A DNA stretch of 64,000 bases from Beijerinckiaceae bacterium (GCA_947475995.1 CANJNI010000013.1:1-64000), one strand, 5' to 3'; positions 7,962 to 17,453 are shown, counted from the stretch's first letter. The notes: generated by a model from the sequence alone, not told the origin. A program made the numbers and translations.

Positions 7962-9656
7962 TTATTCGGCCGGCACGAGGGACGGATTGCCCAGCGGCGA
8001 TTCAGCCGGTTCGGGCGAAGCGATGGTCTTGTAGATGTTCCACACCATGATCAGCGTGCCGGCGAGGAACAGGCCGCCGCCGATGGCGCGGATGATGTAG
8101 AAGGGGTGCATCGCATCCACGGTTTCGATGAACGAATACTCAAGGAAGCCCAGGGCCGTGTAGGCGCGCCACATCAGGCCCTGCAGGATGCCCGCCACCC
8201 ACATCGACGTGATGTAGACCACGATGCCGATGGTCGAGACCCAGAAGTGCCAGTTGACGAGCTTCAGGGAGTAAAGACCCTTGCGGCCCCACAGCCACGG
8301 AACCAGGCAGTAGATCGCACCGAACGACACGAAGCCGACCCAGCCGAGCGCGCCCGAATGCACGTGCCCGATGGTCCAGTCCGTATAGTGCGACAGCGAG
8401 TTGACGACCTTCACGGACATCAGCGGGCCCTCGAAGGTCGACATGCCGTAGAAGGCGATCGACACGACCAGCATGCGCAGAACCGGATCGGTGCGCAACT
8501 TGTCCCAGGCGCCCGAGAGCGTCATCAGACCGTTGATCATGCCGCCCCACGAAGGCATCCACAGCATGATCGAGAACACCATGCCGAGCGTCTGCGCCCA
8601 GTCAGGCAGCGCCGTGTAATGCAGGTGATGCGGACCGGCCCAGATATACATGAAGATCAGGGCCCAGAAGTGGATGATCGACAGCCGGTACGAATAGACC
8701 GGACGACCTGCCTGCTTCGGCACGAAATAGTACATGATGGCCAGGAAGCCTGCGGTCAGGAAGAAGCCCACCGCATTGTGGCCGTACCACCATTGCACCA
8801 TGGCGTCCTGCACGCCCGACCAGACGATGTAGGACTTCGGCGAGAAGATCGACACCGGAACGGTCGTGTTGTTGACGAGATGCAGAACCGCAATCGTCAC
8901 GATGAAGGCGATGTAGAACCAGTTCGCCACATAGATATGCGGCTCCTCGCGCTTCCAGATGGTCGCCAGGAACACCAGCAGATAAACCACCCAGACAACC
9001 GTCAGCCACAGGTCCGAATACCATTCGGGCTCGGCATATTCCTTGCCCTGCGTGATGCCGAGCAGATAGCCGGTGCCGGCAATGACGATGAACAGATTGT
9101 AGCCGAGCACCACGAACCACGGCGCCAGATCGCCTGCAAGGCGCGTCCGGCAGGTGCGCTGCACCACATAGAAGGATGTCGCCAGCAGCACGTTGCCGCC
9201 GAATGCAAAAATGACCGCAGAGGTATGCAGCGGACGCAGACGACCGAACGATATCCACGGCAGGTCGAAGTTCATTGCCGGGAATGCGAGCTGCAGTGCG
9301 ATGATCAGGCCGACCAGAAATCCAGCCACGCCCCAGAAGAGGGAGATCAGCGTGGAGAATTTGATCGGTCCATAATTGTAGTTTGGTTTACCGTCGATGA
9401 ATTGCGCCGGCGGCGCCGCATCGCGGTTCATGTAACGGTTGCCGATCGCAAAGACAGCCGCGATGCTGGCCGCTGCGAACACATAAGCATGAAAGGCATA
9501 TTCAGGCGTGTAGGCCTTGGCGGCCACATAAATCGAGAAAAATGCCATCAAAACAGCCGCAAGCCCGAGTCCGAGCTCGCCGACGGTAAGTGATTTCCCG
9601 ACCGCGCCGGGTCCACCGGACCCGCCTTTTGCCGGGATGGTTGCTGATTGAGCCAT
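7962..9656 (-). CDS. ccoN: CcoN/FixN, catalytic subunit of cbb3 cytochrome c oxidase
   Basis: 564 residues from ATG 9656, with about twelve membrane helices. Haem and CuB ligands are visible in [40 protein letters not shown] and [14 protein letters not shown]. The open frame continues upstream to 9755, but that stretch is charged and covers the FNR box, so [12 protein letters not shown] is taken as the start. CcoN reduces O2 with high affinity and pumps protons, supporting microaerobic respiration. It is the first gene of the minus-strand run ccoNOQP-GHIS-A, controlled by the box at 9755-9768. Confidence 0.96.
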   Translation of the reverse strand: MAQSATIPAKGGSGGPGAVGKSLTVGELGLGLAAVLMAFFSIYVAAKAYTPEYAFHAYVFAAASIAAVFAIGNRYMNRDAAPPAQFIDGKPNYNYGPIKFSTLISLFWGVAGFLVGLIIALQLAFPAMNFDLPWISFGRLRPLHTSAVIFAFGGNVLLATSFYVVQRTCRTRLAGDLAPWFVVLGYNLFIVIAGTGYLLGITQGKEYAEPEWYSDLWLTVVWVVYLLVFLATIWKREEPHIYVANWFYIAFIVTIAVLHLVNNTTVPVSIFSPKSYIVWSGVQDAMVQWWYGHNAVGFFLTAGFLAIMYYFVPKQAGRPVYSYRLSIIHFWALIFMYIWAGPHHLHYTALPDWAQTLGMVFSIMLWMPSWGGMINGLMTLSGAWDKLRTDPVLRMLVVSIAFYGMSTFEGPLMSVKVVNSLSHYTDWTIGHVHSGALGWVGFVSFGAIYCLVPWLWGRKGLYSLKLVNWHFWVSTIGIVVYITSMWVAGILQGLMWRAYTALGFLEYSFIETVDAMHPFYIIRAIGGGLFLAGTLIMVWNIYKTIASPEPAESPLGNPSLVPAE

Positions 9657-9754
9657 ATCGGAACGCCCCAAAATGTCGCAGGCGCAGGCGCGACTCGGTC
9701 CTCGAGCCCGCTTCGACTGCCCATCGACCTTCGCGGGTGCAGCATGGGGGGACA

Positions 9755-9768
9755 TTGATTTGCATCAA
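9755..9768 (-). promoter_or_regulatory. FNR/FixK-type box upstream of ccoN
   Basis: The sequence TTGAT-TTGC-ATCAA is a perfect match to the consensus TTGAT-N4-ATCAA. Its centre lies about 105 bases upstream of the ccoN ATG, which fits an activated class II promoter with a leader of roughly 60 bases. An FNR-type regulator is encoded at 39036-39782. Binding is inferred. Confidence 0.85.
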
Positions 9769-9923
9769 TCGGATCGTAGGCAGTCCGTCTGATATGGCCA
9801 CGCTTCCGATGTCCCGGAACCTTATTTTAATTTGTCCCGATCACACTAACCGTATCGGGAGAAAGGGCGATCAGAGTCCTCCCCGCAACGACAGGCGTTT
9901 CAGATTTTTGACAGGAGCGGGCA

Positions 9924-10175
9924 GTGAAAACAGTTATTCGCAAGCTTATTGAGCAACATGGTCGGCTTCCGGTCGCGATGTCCACGCTTGCCGACGGTCA
10001 GGACCTTTATGCAGCGGGCCTGACGTCCTTCGCGGCTGTCCAGCTCATGCTCGGCCTGGAAGAAGCTTTCGACGTGGAATTTCCCGAGCGGATGCTTAAC
10101 CGCAAGTCATTTTCCAGCATCGACGCGATTGCAGCCTGCATCGCCGAAATCGCACCGCAGAAAGCAGTCGCCTGA
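9924..10175 (+). CDS. Acyl carrier protein, partner of the aa:CP ligase
   Basis: 83 residues beginning at GTG 9924 behind AGGAG. The fold is a four-helix carrier protein with the phosphopantetheine site in LYAAGLTSFAAVQ (Ser35), followed by the recognition helix LMLGLEEAFDVEFPE. It is not the fatty-acid AcpP, which has the DSLD core. The next genes begin two and four bases after one another and include an amino acid:[carrier protein] ligase. The likely role is therefore to hold an amino acid as a thioester on its 4'-phosphopantetheine arm. A phosphopantetheinyl transferase is not encoded in this window. Confidence 0.85.
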   Translation: MKTVIRKLIEQHGRLPVAMSTLADGQDLYAAGLTSFAAVQLMLGLEEAFDVEFPERMLNRKSFSSIDAIAACIAEIAPQKAVA

Positions 10176-10176
10176 C

Positions 10177-11346
10177 ATGACCCGAAATTCCAACCTGCTG
10201 GACCGCGCAGCGGATGCTGCGGCGGTCGCGGCGAAATATTGCGACGAGGTCGACGCCCAGTCGCGCTTCCCCACCGAAGCCATGCAGGCTTTGAAGGACG
10301 CGCGCCTGATGGGCATCATGATCCCGCGCGATCTGGGCGGCGAGGCCGCCAGCCTTCGCGACATCGCCGAAGTCTGCGCACTCCTCGGTCAGAACTGCGC
10401 CTCGACCGCGATGGTCTACGCGATGCACCAGATCAAGGTGTCCAGCGTCGTGTCTCACGGGGCCGATCATCCCTGGCATCGCGCCTTCATGGCCTGCATC
10501 GCCTCGCAGCAATTGCTGCTGGGCTCCTCCACCACGGAAGGCGGCGGCATCGGCGGCGACCTCGGCAATTCCATCTGCGCCATCGAGCGCGATGGAGACG
10601 AGTTCACCCTGCGCAAGGACGCGAGCGTCATTTCCTATGCAACGCAATGCGACGCCATTCTGGTGACAGCCCGCCGCGCACCCGACGCGCCCGGTTCGGA
10701 CCAGGTCATGGCCACTCTTCTCAAGAGCCAGTACACTCTCGAAAAGACGGCCGAGTGGGATACGCTCGGCATGCGCGGCACTTGCAGCGAGGGCTTCATT
10801 TTTGAAGGCCGCGCGCCGGCCGAGCAGATCATGCCGCAGCCTTTCGCCGAAATCGCCGCACGTTCGATGCTTGCGCATGCCCACCTTCTGTGGGGCGCGC
10901 TGTGGTACGGCATCGCCGCCAACGCGGTGTCGCGTGCGCAGTCCTATGTCCGCGCCGAAGCCCGCAAGAAGCCCGGACAAAACCCCGTCGGGGCGCTCCG
11001 CGTCGCCGAGGCCGCAAGCATGTTGCAGCTCATGCGCTCCAGCCTCAACGCGGGTCTGGAACGTTTCGAGAAGGCGCAGCTCGCCAACGACGATCTCAAC
11101 TCCATGAGCTTCGCCATCGACATGTGCAATCTCAAGATCGGCTCGTCGCGACTGCTCAACGACATCGTCCAGCAGGCCATGATGGTCTGCGGCATCAACG
11201 GCTACAAGAACGGCACGCCCTACAGCCTCGGCCGTCACATGCGCGACGCCATGTCGGCGCCGCTGATGATCAACAACGACCGTATCTTCGGCAACACATC
11301 CAACATGCTGCTCGTGCATCGTCTCGACCAGCGGCTTGCGAGCTGA
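10177..11346 (+). CDS. Acyl-CoA dehydrogenase-like flavoprotein
   Basis: 389 residues from ATG 10177, one base after the carrier-protein stop. The acyl-CoA dehydrogenase fold is recognisable: an N-terminal helical domain, a middle beta domain (GSSTTEGGGIGGDL) and a C-terminal helical domain with CGINGYKNGTPYSLGRHMRD. The usual catalytic Glu of the YEGT motif after RDA is missing; the equivalent stretch reads AMSAPLMINNDRIFGNTS. The substrate may be a thioester on the neighbouring carrier protein rather than on CoA. It could oxidise it, as prolyl-carrier-protein dehydrogenases do, or act as a flavin monooxygenase of the same fold. Function is inferred from family and context. Confidence 0.8.
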   Translation: MTRNSNLLDRAADAAAVAAKYCDEVDAQSRFPTEAMQALKDARLMGIMIPRDLGGEAASLRDIAEVCALLGQNCASTAMVYAMHQIKVSSVVSHGADHPWHRAFMACIASQQLLLGSSTTEGGGIGGDLGNSICAIERDGDEFTLRKDASVISYATQCDAILVTARRAPDAPGSDQVMATLLKSQYTLEKTAEWDTLGMRGTCSEGFIFEGRAPAEQIMPQPFAEIAARSMLAHAHLLWGALWYGIAANAVSRAQSYVRAEARKKPGQNPVGALRVAEAASMLQLMRSSLNAGLERFEKAQLANDDLNSMSFAIDMCNLKIGSSRLLNDIVQQAMMVCGINGYKNGTPYSLGRHMRDAMSAPLMINNDRIFGNTSNMLLVHRLDQRLAS

Positions 11347-11349
11347 CCC

Positions 11350-12261
11350 ATGTGCGAAAACTGCACCACTTTCCGCAAGGGCCTCTTTGCGCATCGCCTG
11401 CTGATCGAAACCGGCGTCGACGGTCTTTACGGCCGCGGCGGCGTCTTTGAGGATGTGATCCACCGTTTCGACAACCTCATCACCTCCTTCGGTGGAGCTG
11501 ACGGGGCGGAGGTCGTGCGCTTCCCGCCAGGCATGAACCGGGCGCTGTTTGAGAAAAGCGGCTATCTGAAGAGCTTTCCGAACCTTGCCGGAACCATCCA
11601 CGCCTTCAACGGCAACGACAAGGACCACGCGGCCCTTCTCGAAAAGCTGTTCGCCGGCGAGGACTGGACCTACGGTCAGGAGGCGACCGACATCGTTCTC
11701 GCTCCCGCAGCCTGCTATCCACTCTATCCGACGGTCGCCCAGCTCGGCGCATTGCCGGAAGACGGACGCCTTTATGACCTCCAGTCCTATTGCTTCCGTC
11801 GCGAGCCTTCGCAGGACCCTGCACGCCAGCAGTTCTTCCGCATGCGCGAATATGTGCGCATTGGTTCGCCCGAACAGGTCACCGAGTTCCGCCAGACCTG
11901 GCTCGATCGTGGACGCGAACTGATCGCAAAGCTCGGCGTGCCGTTCGACGTTGATGTGGCGAACGACCCGTTCTTCGGTCGCGCGGGCCGCATGCTGGCC
12001 AACAACCAGCGCGACCAGAAGCTGAAGTTCGAACTTCTCGTGCCGATCGAAAGCACCGAGAAGCCGACAGCATGCCTGAGCTTCAACTACCATCAGGACC
12101 ATTTCGGCACACTGTGGGGCATCTCGCAGCACGATGGCGAAACGGCCCACACGGCCTGTGTCGGCTTCGGCATGGAACGCGTCGCACTGGCGCTCTTCAA
12201 ACATCACGGCTTCGAGGTCGAAAAATGGCCCTCCCCCGTCCGAAAAGCCCTCTGGGGCTGA
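11350..12261 (+). CDS. Amino acid:[carrier protein] ligase (class II aaRS-like)
   Basis: 303 residues. This is a class II aminoacyl-tRNA synthetase catalytic core, like atypical seryl-tRNA synthetase, without a tRNA-binding arm. Motif 2 is [11 protein letters not shown] and motif 3 is [12 protein letters not shown]. Candidate zinc ligands are C122 (AACYPLYP), E167 and C270 (AHTACVG). They keep a constant offset of nine from the Cys131/Glu176/Cys279 set I recall for the Bradyrhizobium enzyme Bll0957. Known: such ligases activate glycine or alanine with ATP and load it onto a dedicated carrier protein, not tRNA. Context: the carrier protein is two genes upstream. Which amino acid is used cannot be read here. 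Confidence 0.9.
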   Translation: MCENCTTFRKGLFAHRLLIETGVDGLYGRGGVFEDVIHRFDNLITSFGGADGAEVVRFPPGMNRALFEKSGYLKSFPNLAGTIHAFNGNDKDHAALLEKLFAGEDWTYGQEATDIVLAPAACYPLYPTVAQLGALPEDGRLYDLQSYCFRREPSQDPARQQFFRMREYVRIGSPEQVTEFRQTWLDRGRELIAKLGVPFDVDVANDPFFGRAGRMLANNQRDQKLKFELLVPIESTEKPTACLSFNYHQDHFGTLWGISQHDGETAHTACVGFGMERVALALFKHHGFEVEKWPSPVRKALWG

Positions 12262-13244
12262 TCTCCGACACGGTCATTCCGGGCCTCAATCATGCGTCGT
12301 ATCGTCAGCATAGTCTGCACGATGCGACGCGCGACTGGCCGGAAACCAATTGCTACGTCGATCTGTGGATCGAGGTGCTGAACAGTCTCGGGCGCTCGCC
12401 CGAAGCTGGGCTGGCCTTCACGCTCGCGCAGGATTTTGAGGGCGACCACTTCACGTTCTTCAAGTATCCCCTCGAGGATCTGGCGGCGCTCTACGGCGTG
12501 AGCGTGACAGAACTGGCGATCTACGACAGTGTCGAAAGCCACGTTGCGGAACAGATCGCGCGCGGCCGCATGGCGCTCGTCGAAGTGGACGCATTCTATC
12601 TTCCCGACACGCGCGGCGTCTCCTACGGGGTCGAACATTCCAAGACGACCATCGCGGTCAACAGGCTCGACCGAGTGGGCCGCAGCGTGGACTACTTCCA
12701 CAATGCGGGTTTCTTCACCCTCGACGGCGAGGATTACGACGGCGTCTTCCAGCGCGAGGGCCATATCTCCAAGCGCCCCGACACTCTTTTCCCCTATGTG
12801 GAATTTGTGAAGATCGGAGCAGGCGAGGCTTCGCCCGAAGACTTGCGCAGGACCTCGCTGGATCTCATGCGCCGCCATCTGGCATTGGCCCCGCGCGAGA
12901 ATCCCGTGCGTTCCTTCGCGGCGCGGTTGAATGAAGACATCCACTGGCTGATCCAGCGCGATCCGGCCTTCTTCCACAAATATGCGTTCAATACGCTGCG
13001 GCAGGTCGGCGCCAATTTCGAACTGCTTGGCTCGTATCTCGACTGGCTCGCCCAACAGGGCGAAAGTGGCCTGATCGAGCCGCGCGACACAGCACGCGCC
13101 ATCTCGTCGGGCGCGAAGACCATGCAGTTCCAGTTGGCGCGCGCCGTCAATCGCAAGCGCACCGAAGGCCTTCCGGCCATGCTGGACGGCATCGCGTCTG
13201 CATGGGACCAGACGCTCGGCGCGCTTCGCAGCCGCTACGCCTGA
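12225..13244 (+). CDS. DUF1839 family protein, putative papain-like acyltransferase
   Basis: 339 residues from ATG 12225, overlapping the ligase by 37 bases, so translation is probably coupled. Family DUF1839 is recognised from [18 protein letters not shown] and [18 protein letters not shown]. The pattern of a Cys (C43) at the head of a helix, then a strand VEVDAFYLP, then His (H138, [12 protein letters not shown]) resembles the BtrH N-terminal family, whose member BtrH moves an acyl group from a carrier protein to an aminoglycoside. I infer an acyltransferase taking the aminoacyl group from the carrier protein. The remote homology is my reading and not proven. Confidence 0.75.
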   Translation: MALPRPKSPLGLISDTVIPGLNHASYRQHSLHDATRDWPETNCYVDLWIEVLNSLGRSPEAGLAFTLAQDFEGDHFTFFKYPLEDLAALYGVSVTELAIYDSVESHVAEQIARGRMALVEVDAFYLPDTRGVSYGVEHSKTTIAVNRLDRVGRSVDYFHNAGFFTLDGEDYDGVFQREGHISKRPDTLFPYVEFVKIGAGEASPEDLRRTSLDLMRRHLALAPRENPVRSFAARLNEDIHWLIQRDPAFFHKYAFNTLRQVGANFELLGSYLDWLAQQGESGLIEPRDTARAISSGAKTMQFQLARAVNRKRTEGLPAMLDGIASAWDQTLGALRSRYA

Positions 13245-13252
13245 GCAAACAC

Positions 13253-15706
13253 ATGCGCATCCGTTTCCCGAATGCGCCTGCCGAAACGATTGCGGCGGGC
13301 TGGACCTTTACCTCCAGCCCGCCGGATCTTTATGCATCGCCGACCCACATTGCGCCGGATGCGGAATGGCTGCCCGCCATCGTACCCGGCACGGTCGCCG
13401 CTTCATTGCGCGCACTGGGCCGTTTCGACGTCGATCAACCGACGCCGCTTGAAGACAAGGACTTCTGGTTTCGAGCGACCATCGAAGGCGACGGGGAGGA
13501 ATCCCTGCGCTTCCTGGGCCTCGCCACCATCGCGCAGGTCTTTCTCGACGGCGTGAGGGTGCTCGACTCAACCAGCATGTTCGTCGAATCCGAATGCAAT
13601 GTTGCGCTGAATGGCAGACACGAACTCGCCATCTGCTTCCGCGCGCTCGGCCCCTTGCTGGAAAAGCCCGGCAAGCGCGCGCGCTGGCGCCCGCGCAATG
13701 TCACGCCATCGACCTTGCGCGCCTTCCGCACAACCTTTCTGGGACATGTGCCCGGATGGTGCCCGCCCGTTCACCCCATCGGCCCTTGGCGCGCCATCGA
13801 GCGGCGCAAGGGCGCATGGGCAGAATGCGATCTGGACGCTGCTCTGGTTGACCGTGACGGACGCTTGCGCGTCACGCTGACTTTCGATGCGCCTCCTGCT
13901 GGACACGTCTCGGTCGAATGCGCCGGAGAGCAAACGCAACTCGCCCGGACGCAGGCAGGCGCCTTTAGCGGCGAACTTATCATCCCGAACGTCAAGGCCT
14001 GGTGGCCGCACACCCATGGCGAACCGGTTCTGCATGACGTGTTTTTAGTGGTGAACGAGACGCGTTACGCCATCGCCCGCACAGGGTTTCGTCGCATCGA
14101 GCTTGATCGCGATGCGGACGGAAAAGGCTTCGGACTGCGCGTCAACGGCGTGCCGGTTTTCTGCCGCGGCGCTGTCTGGACAAATGCCGATGTGGTCGCC
14201 CTGCCCGGATCGCGCGAGGACTACGCGCCATTGCTCGACCTTGCGCGGCAGGCCGGCATGAACATGCTGCGCGTCGGCGGCACGATGGTCTATGAAGCCG
14301 ACGCCTTTTACCGGATGTGCGACGAGCGCGGGATTCTGGTCTGGCAGGACTTCATGTTCTCCAATTTCGACTATCCGGCGAACGACGACGCCTTTGTCGA
14401 ACTTGTCCGCACTGAGGCGAAGCAATTCGTCGCGCGCACAAAAGTCAGTCCATGCATCGCGGTCTTCTGCGGCGGCAGCGAAGTCGCCCAGCAGGCCGCC
14501 ATGCTCGGCCTTCCATCGGCATCGTGGTCGAACCGCATTTTCGACGATGTGCTGAAATCCGTCGTGCAAGAAAACAGATCGGACGCCATCTATGTGGAGC
14601 ACACGCCCCACGGCGGTCCAATGCCCTTCTACATGTCGGAAGGCGTCTGCCATTACTATGGGGTCAGCGCCTATTTCCGCCCCGTTGAAGACGCCCGACA
14701 GGCGAATGTGCGGTTCGCCGCCGAATGTCTGGGCCACGCCCATGTGCCGGACGCTGCGCATGTCGAACTCGAACCCGATGCGCCGCTCGTCGTTCACGCC
14801 CAATATGCCGACCGGGTTCACAACGATTCCGGCTCGACGTGGTGGTTCGATCACATCCGCAACCACTATGTTCGCGAGCTTTACGGGATCGACCCGGAAG
14901 CGGCACGGCGCGCGGACGCCGATCATTTTCTCGACCTTTCCCGCGCCACCACGGCGGAACTTCTGGAATCGGTCTATGCGCTCTGGCGTCGGCAGGGCTC
15001 TCCGACACGCGGCGGGCTGGTGTGGTTCCTGCGCGACCTGCGCGAAGAGGCCGGATGGGGCGTCATTGACGGGCTGAACCAGCCGAAAGCCGCCTGGTAC
15101 GCCCTGCGCCGCGCTTTCCGTCCCGTGCAGGTCCTGCTGATCGACGAGGGCCTCAACGGTCTCGACGTCCACTGCATCAACGAAACCGCGCAGCAGATCC
15201 CGGCGCAGCTCGCCCTGACCTGCCTGCGCGACGGTGCGGTGCCGGTGATGCGCGCGGCGCGCGAGCTGACGCTTGCGCCGCGCAGCAGCATCAAGATTCC
15301 CGCCGTCGATCTCTGGGGCGCCTTTTTCGACACGTCCTATGCGTATCGCTTCGGCCCTCCTTCGCACGACGTCACGGTCGCAACGCTGACGACGCAGGGC
15401 GCAGAAGCAGAGGCCTTCCATTTCCCGCTCGGGCGCGGCGCAGAGCGGCATGATCTCGGCCTGCAAGCCGAACTCATTGCTGATGAGCATGGCTGGTCAT
15501 TGCGTGTCTCCACCGCGCGCCTGGCGCAATCCTTCCATGTGCGCGATGCGCATTACCGGCCGGACGACAACTGGTTCCATCTGCCGCCAGCGACCACGCG
15601 CATGCTTCGCCTCAGCCCGCGAGACTCCGCCCATTCCGCCAGGCCGCGCGGCCTTGTTGCAGCAGTAAACGGCCGCGACTGCGTCGCTTACGGGGACGAC
15701 GCATGA
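13253..15706 (+). CDS. Glycoside hydrolase family 2-like protein (beta-mannosidase type)
   Basis: 817 residues from ATG 13253. Domains in order: a jelly-roll sugar-binding domain (to ~residue 190), an Ig-like domain, a TIM barrel (~300-580: FCRGAVWTNAD, NMLRVGGTMVYE, ILVWQDFMFSNFDYP) and a C-terminal beta region. The acid/base Glu is kept at E410 in FCGGSEVA, but the Asn before it, almost invariant in this clan, is Ser. The nucleophile candidate is E491 (FAAECLG, matching the SEFG motif). No signal peptide is seen, so it should be cytoplasmic. It starts eight bases after the DUF1839 stop and overlaps the next gene by ATGA. It may remove or bind a sugar on the pathway product; that is inference. 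Confidence 0.75.
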   Translation: MRIRFPNAPAETIAAGWTFTSSPPDLYASPTHIAPDAEWLPAIVPGTVAASLRALGRFDVDQPTPLEDKDFWFRATIEGDGEESLRFLGLATIAQVFLDGVRVLDSTSMFVESECNVALNGRHELAICFRALGPLLEKPGKRARWRPRNVTPSTLRAFRTTFLGHVPGWCPPVHPIGPWRAIERRKGAWAECDLDAALVDRDGRLRVTLTFDAPPAGHVSVECAGEQTQLARTQAGAFSGELIIPNVKAWWPHTHGEPVLHDVFLVVNETRYAIARTGFRRIELDRDADGKGFGLRVNGVPVFCRGAVWTNADVVALPGSREDYAPLLDLARQAGMNMLRVGGTMVYEADAFYRMCDERGILVWQDFMFSNFDYPANDDAFVELVRTEAKQFVARTKVSPCIAVFCGGSEVAQQAAMLGLPSASWSNRIFDDVLKSVVQENRSDAIYVEHTPHGGPMPFYMSEGVCHYYGVSAYFRPVEDARQANVRFAAECLGHAHVPDAAHVELEPDAPLVVHAQYADRVHNDSGSTWWFDHIRNHYVRELYGIDPEAARRADADHFLDLSRATTAELLESVYALWRRQGSPTRGGLVWFLRDLREEAGWGVIDGLNQPKAAWYALRRAFRPVQVLLIDEGLNGLDVHCINETAQQIPAQLALTCLRDGAVPVMRAARELTLAPRSSIKIPAVDLWGAFFDTSYAYRFGPPSHDVTVATLTTQGAEAEAFHFPLGRGAERHDLGLQAELIADEHGWSLRVSTARLAQSFHVRDAHYRPDDNWFHLPPATTRMLRLSPRDSAHSARPRGLVAAVNGRDCVAYGDDA

Positions 15707-17424
15707 CGCCCATCACGTTCCACAATCGCTTCGGCTGGCTGCATGAAGCCTCCGGCTCCACGGGCGTCCTGCTCTGCGGCGCGCAGGGCTACGAACAGCT
15801 TTGCGCCCAGAAGGCTTGGCGGCTGCTGGGCGACAGGATCGCGCAAAGCGGCTTCCCGGTCCTGCGTTTCGATTATGGCGGCGCGGGCGACTCCCTCGGA
15901 AGCGATCGCGATCCCGACCGGCTCGACGACTGGCTTGCATCGACCCGCATGGCGATCGCCGAATTGAAGGAGCGCACCGGCGTCGACAGGGTCATCCTGC
16001 TCGGCCTCCGCCTCGGCGCATCGCTGGCCGCGCAGGTGGCCAGCGAAGATGGCGACGTGGCGGGACTGGCGCTGCTCGCTCCGGTCGCAAGCGGCCGCGC
16101 CTATGTGCGCGAACTGTCGGTGCTTGTGAAAATGCAGGCGCAGGCCGTCACGCGCCCCGCTGACGTCCCCGAAGAACCGGGCCTCGAAGTGCAGGGCTTC
16201 TGGCTCTCGCCGCAGACGCAGGAATCCCTTCGGGCGGTCGATCTGACGAAGCTGCAGAAGGCCCCGGCCCCAAAGGTGCTGCTGGTTGCGCCGGACGAGC
16301 ACACGAGCGCAGAATCCGTCGCCAGCCATCTGGAAGGGCTCGGATGCGAAGTTCAGCGCGCGCCCTTCGTTCAATACGCGCAGTTCATCGCCGAACCCAC
16401 GTTCTCGCGCCTGCCCGAAGAAGCCATCGCGAGCGTGACGCAATGGCTCGAAACCCATTTCGCGGACGGGGCCAACACAGCGCCCGCGCCGGTGATCGCC
16501 GAGGAAGACGTCATAACGGGCGCGCATTTCATTGAGGAGCCGATTAGCTTCGGGCCCGGCCGCGCCCTCTTCGGCATGTTGTGCATGCCCAAGGCGCCTG
16601 CGCCGGGCGCGCCCACGCTGGTTTACGTCAACGCTGGCGCCAATCCGCATATCGGCTGGGCGCGCATGACAGTCGACAACGCGCGCGCCTTTGCCGCAAT
16701 GGGCGTCTCGTCCTTCCGGATGGACGTGGCGGGCCTTGGCGACAGCGCGCCCATTCCGGGCCGCAAGAGCCAGATCATGTATTCCCTCGAAACGATCGAG
16801 GATGTGAAAGCGGCTCTGGATCTGCTGGCGGCGCGCGGCTACTGCAATTTTCACATGGTCGGCCTGTGCAGCGGCGCTCATCTCGCGTTCCATACAGCCG
16901 TGGCGGACACCCGCATTCAGGGGCTTGTGATGGCCAATCTGCAGAAATTCATCTGGCAGGACGGCTATTCCCTCGAGATCGCGGTGCGCAGCACCTACAG
17001 GTCCAACACCTTTTACAAGGGACAGGCCTTGCGGGCAGAAACCTGGCGGCGGCTGCTGCGTGGCGAGATCGACGTTCTGGGCATCGCCAGGGCGGTCAGC
17101 CAGCGGTTGCTGCGCCTCGTGATGGCGCGCGGCGAGGCCCTGGCCGGTGCGCTCAACATTGGCCCGCCGAACGACGTGACCAAGGTCAAACGCGGCTTCC
17201 GCGCGGTGAGCGGACGCGGCGGCCGATTCCTTCTCGTGTACAGCTCCACCGACGGCGGCCTCGATGAAATCGCGCAATATATGGGAGCGGGCGGCAAGCA
17301 GGTGGAAGCGCTGCCCGGTTCCCGTTTCGCCATCATCGAGGGCGGCGACCACAATCTGACGCCCCGCTGGGCGCGGGACGCCATGCTGGGCCATATGCGG
17401 GACTTTCTCCTTCCATCGGCATAA
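15703..17424 (+). CDS. Tandem alpha/beta hydrolase with Cys nucleophile
   Basis: 573 residues built of two alpha/beta hydrolase domains, about 1-255 and 280-573. In the first the nucleophile elbow reads GLRLG (Arg103 in place of Ser), so it is probably not catalytic. In the second the elbow is GLCSG with Cys389, followed by D517/D521 and His550 (EGGDHNL), a plausible Cys-Asp-His triad. The elbows GLRxGA and GLCxGA resemble the exosortase-associated hydrolases of PEP-CTERM clusters, but no exosortase is visible. A Cys nucleophile suits thioesterase or acyltransferase chemistry on the carrier protein. The start overlaps the GH2 stop (ATGA) and it is the last gene of the operon. Confidence 0.75.
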   Translation: MTPITFHNRFGWLHEASGSTGVLLCGAQGYEQLCAQKAWRLLGDRIAQSGFPVLRFDYGGAGDSLGSDRDPDRLDDWLASTRMAIAELKERTGVDRVILLGLRLGASLAAQVASEDGDVAGLALLAPVASGRAYVRELSVLVKMQAQAVTRPADVPEEPGLEVQGFWLSPQTQESLRAVDLTKLQKAPAPKVLLVAPDEHTSAESVASHLEGLGCEVQRAPFVQYAQFIAEPTFSRLPEEAIASVTQWLETHFADGANTAPAPVIAEEDVITGAHFIEEPISFGPGRALFGMLCMPKAPAPGAPTLVYVNAGANPHIGWARMTVDNARAFAAMGVSSFRMDVAGLGDSAPIPGRKSQIMYSLETIEDVKAALDLLAARGYCNFHMVGLCSGAHLAFHTAVADTRIQGLVMANLQKFIWQDGYSLEIAVRSTYRSNTFYKGQALRAETWRRLLRGEIDVLGIARAVSQRLLRLVMARGEALAGALNIGPPNDVTKVKRGFRAVSGRGGRFLLVYSSTDGGLDEIAQYMGAGGKQVEALPGSRFAIIEGGDHNLTPRWARDAMLGHMRDFLLPSA

Positions 17425-17453
17425 TACGGATATTTTTTGTATTATAATTCAAA

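Noticed and set aside
9836-9859. CCCGAT/ATCGGG inverted repeat upstream of the carrier-protein gene
   Set aside because: Only six bases per arm with a 12-base loop; no T-run and no known site type. It may be chance.
10096-12207. 703-residue minus-strand frame
   Set aside because: It mirrors the dehydrogenase and ligase genes, which have clear motifs on the plus strand.
14045-17394. Long minus-strand frames (481 and 568 residues)
   Set aside because: Antisense to the GH2-like and tandem hydrolase genes; low-complexity composition without domains.
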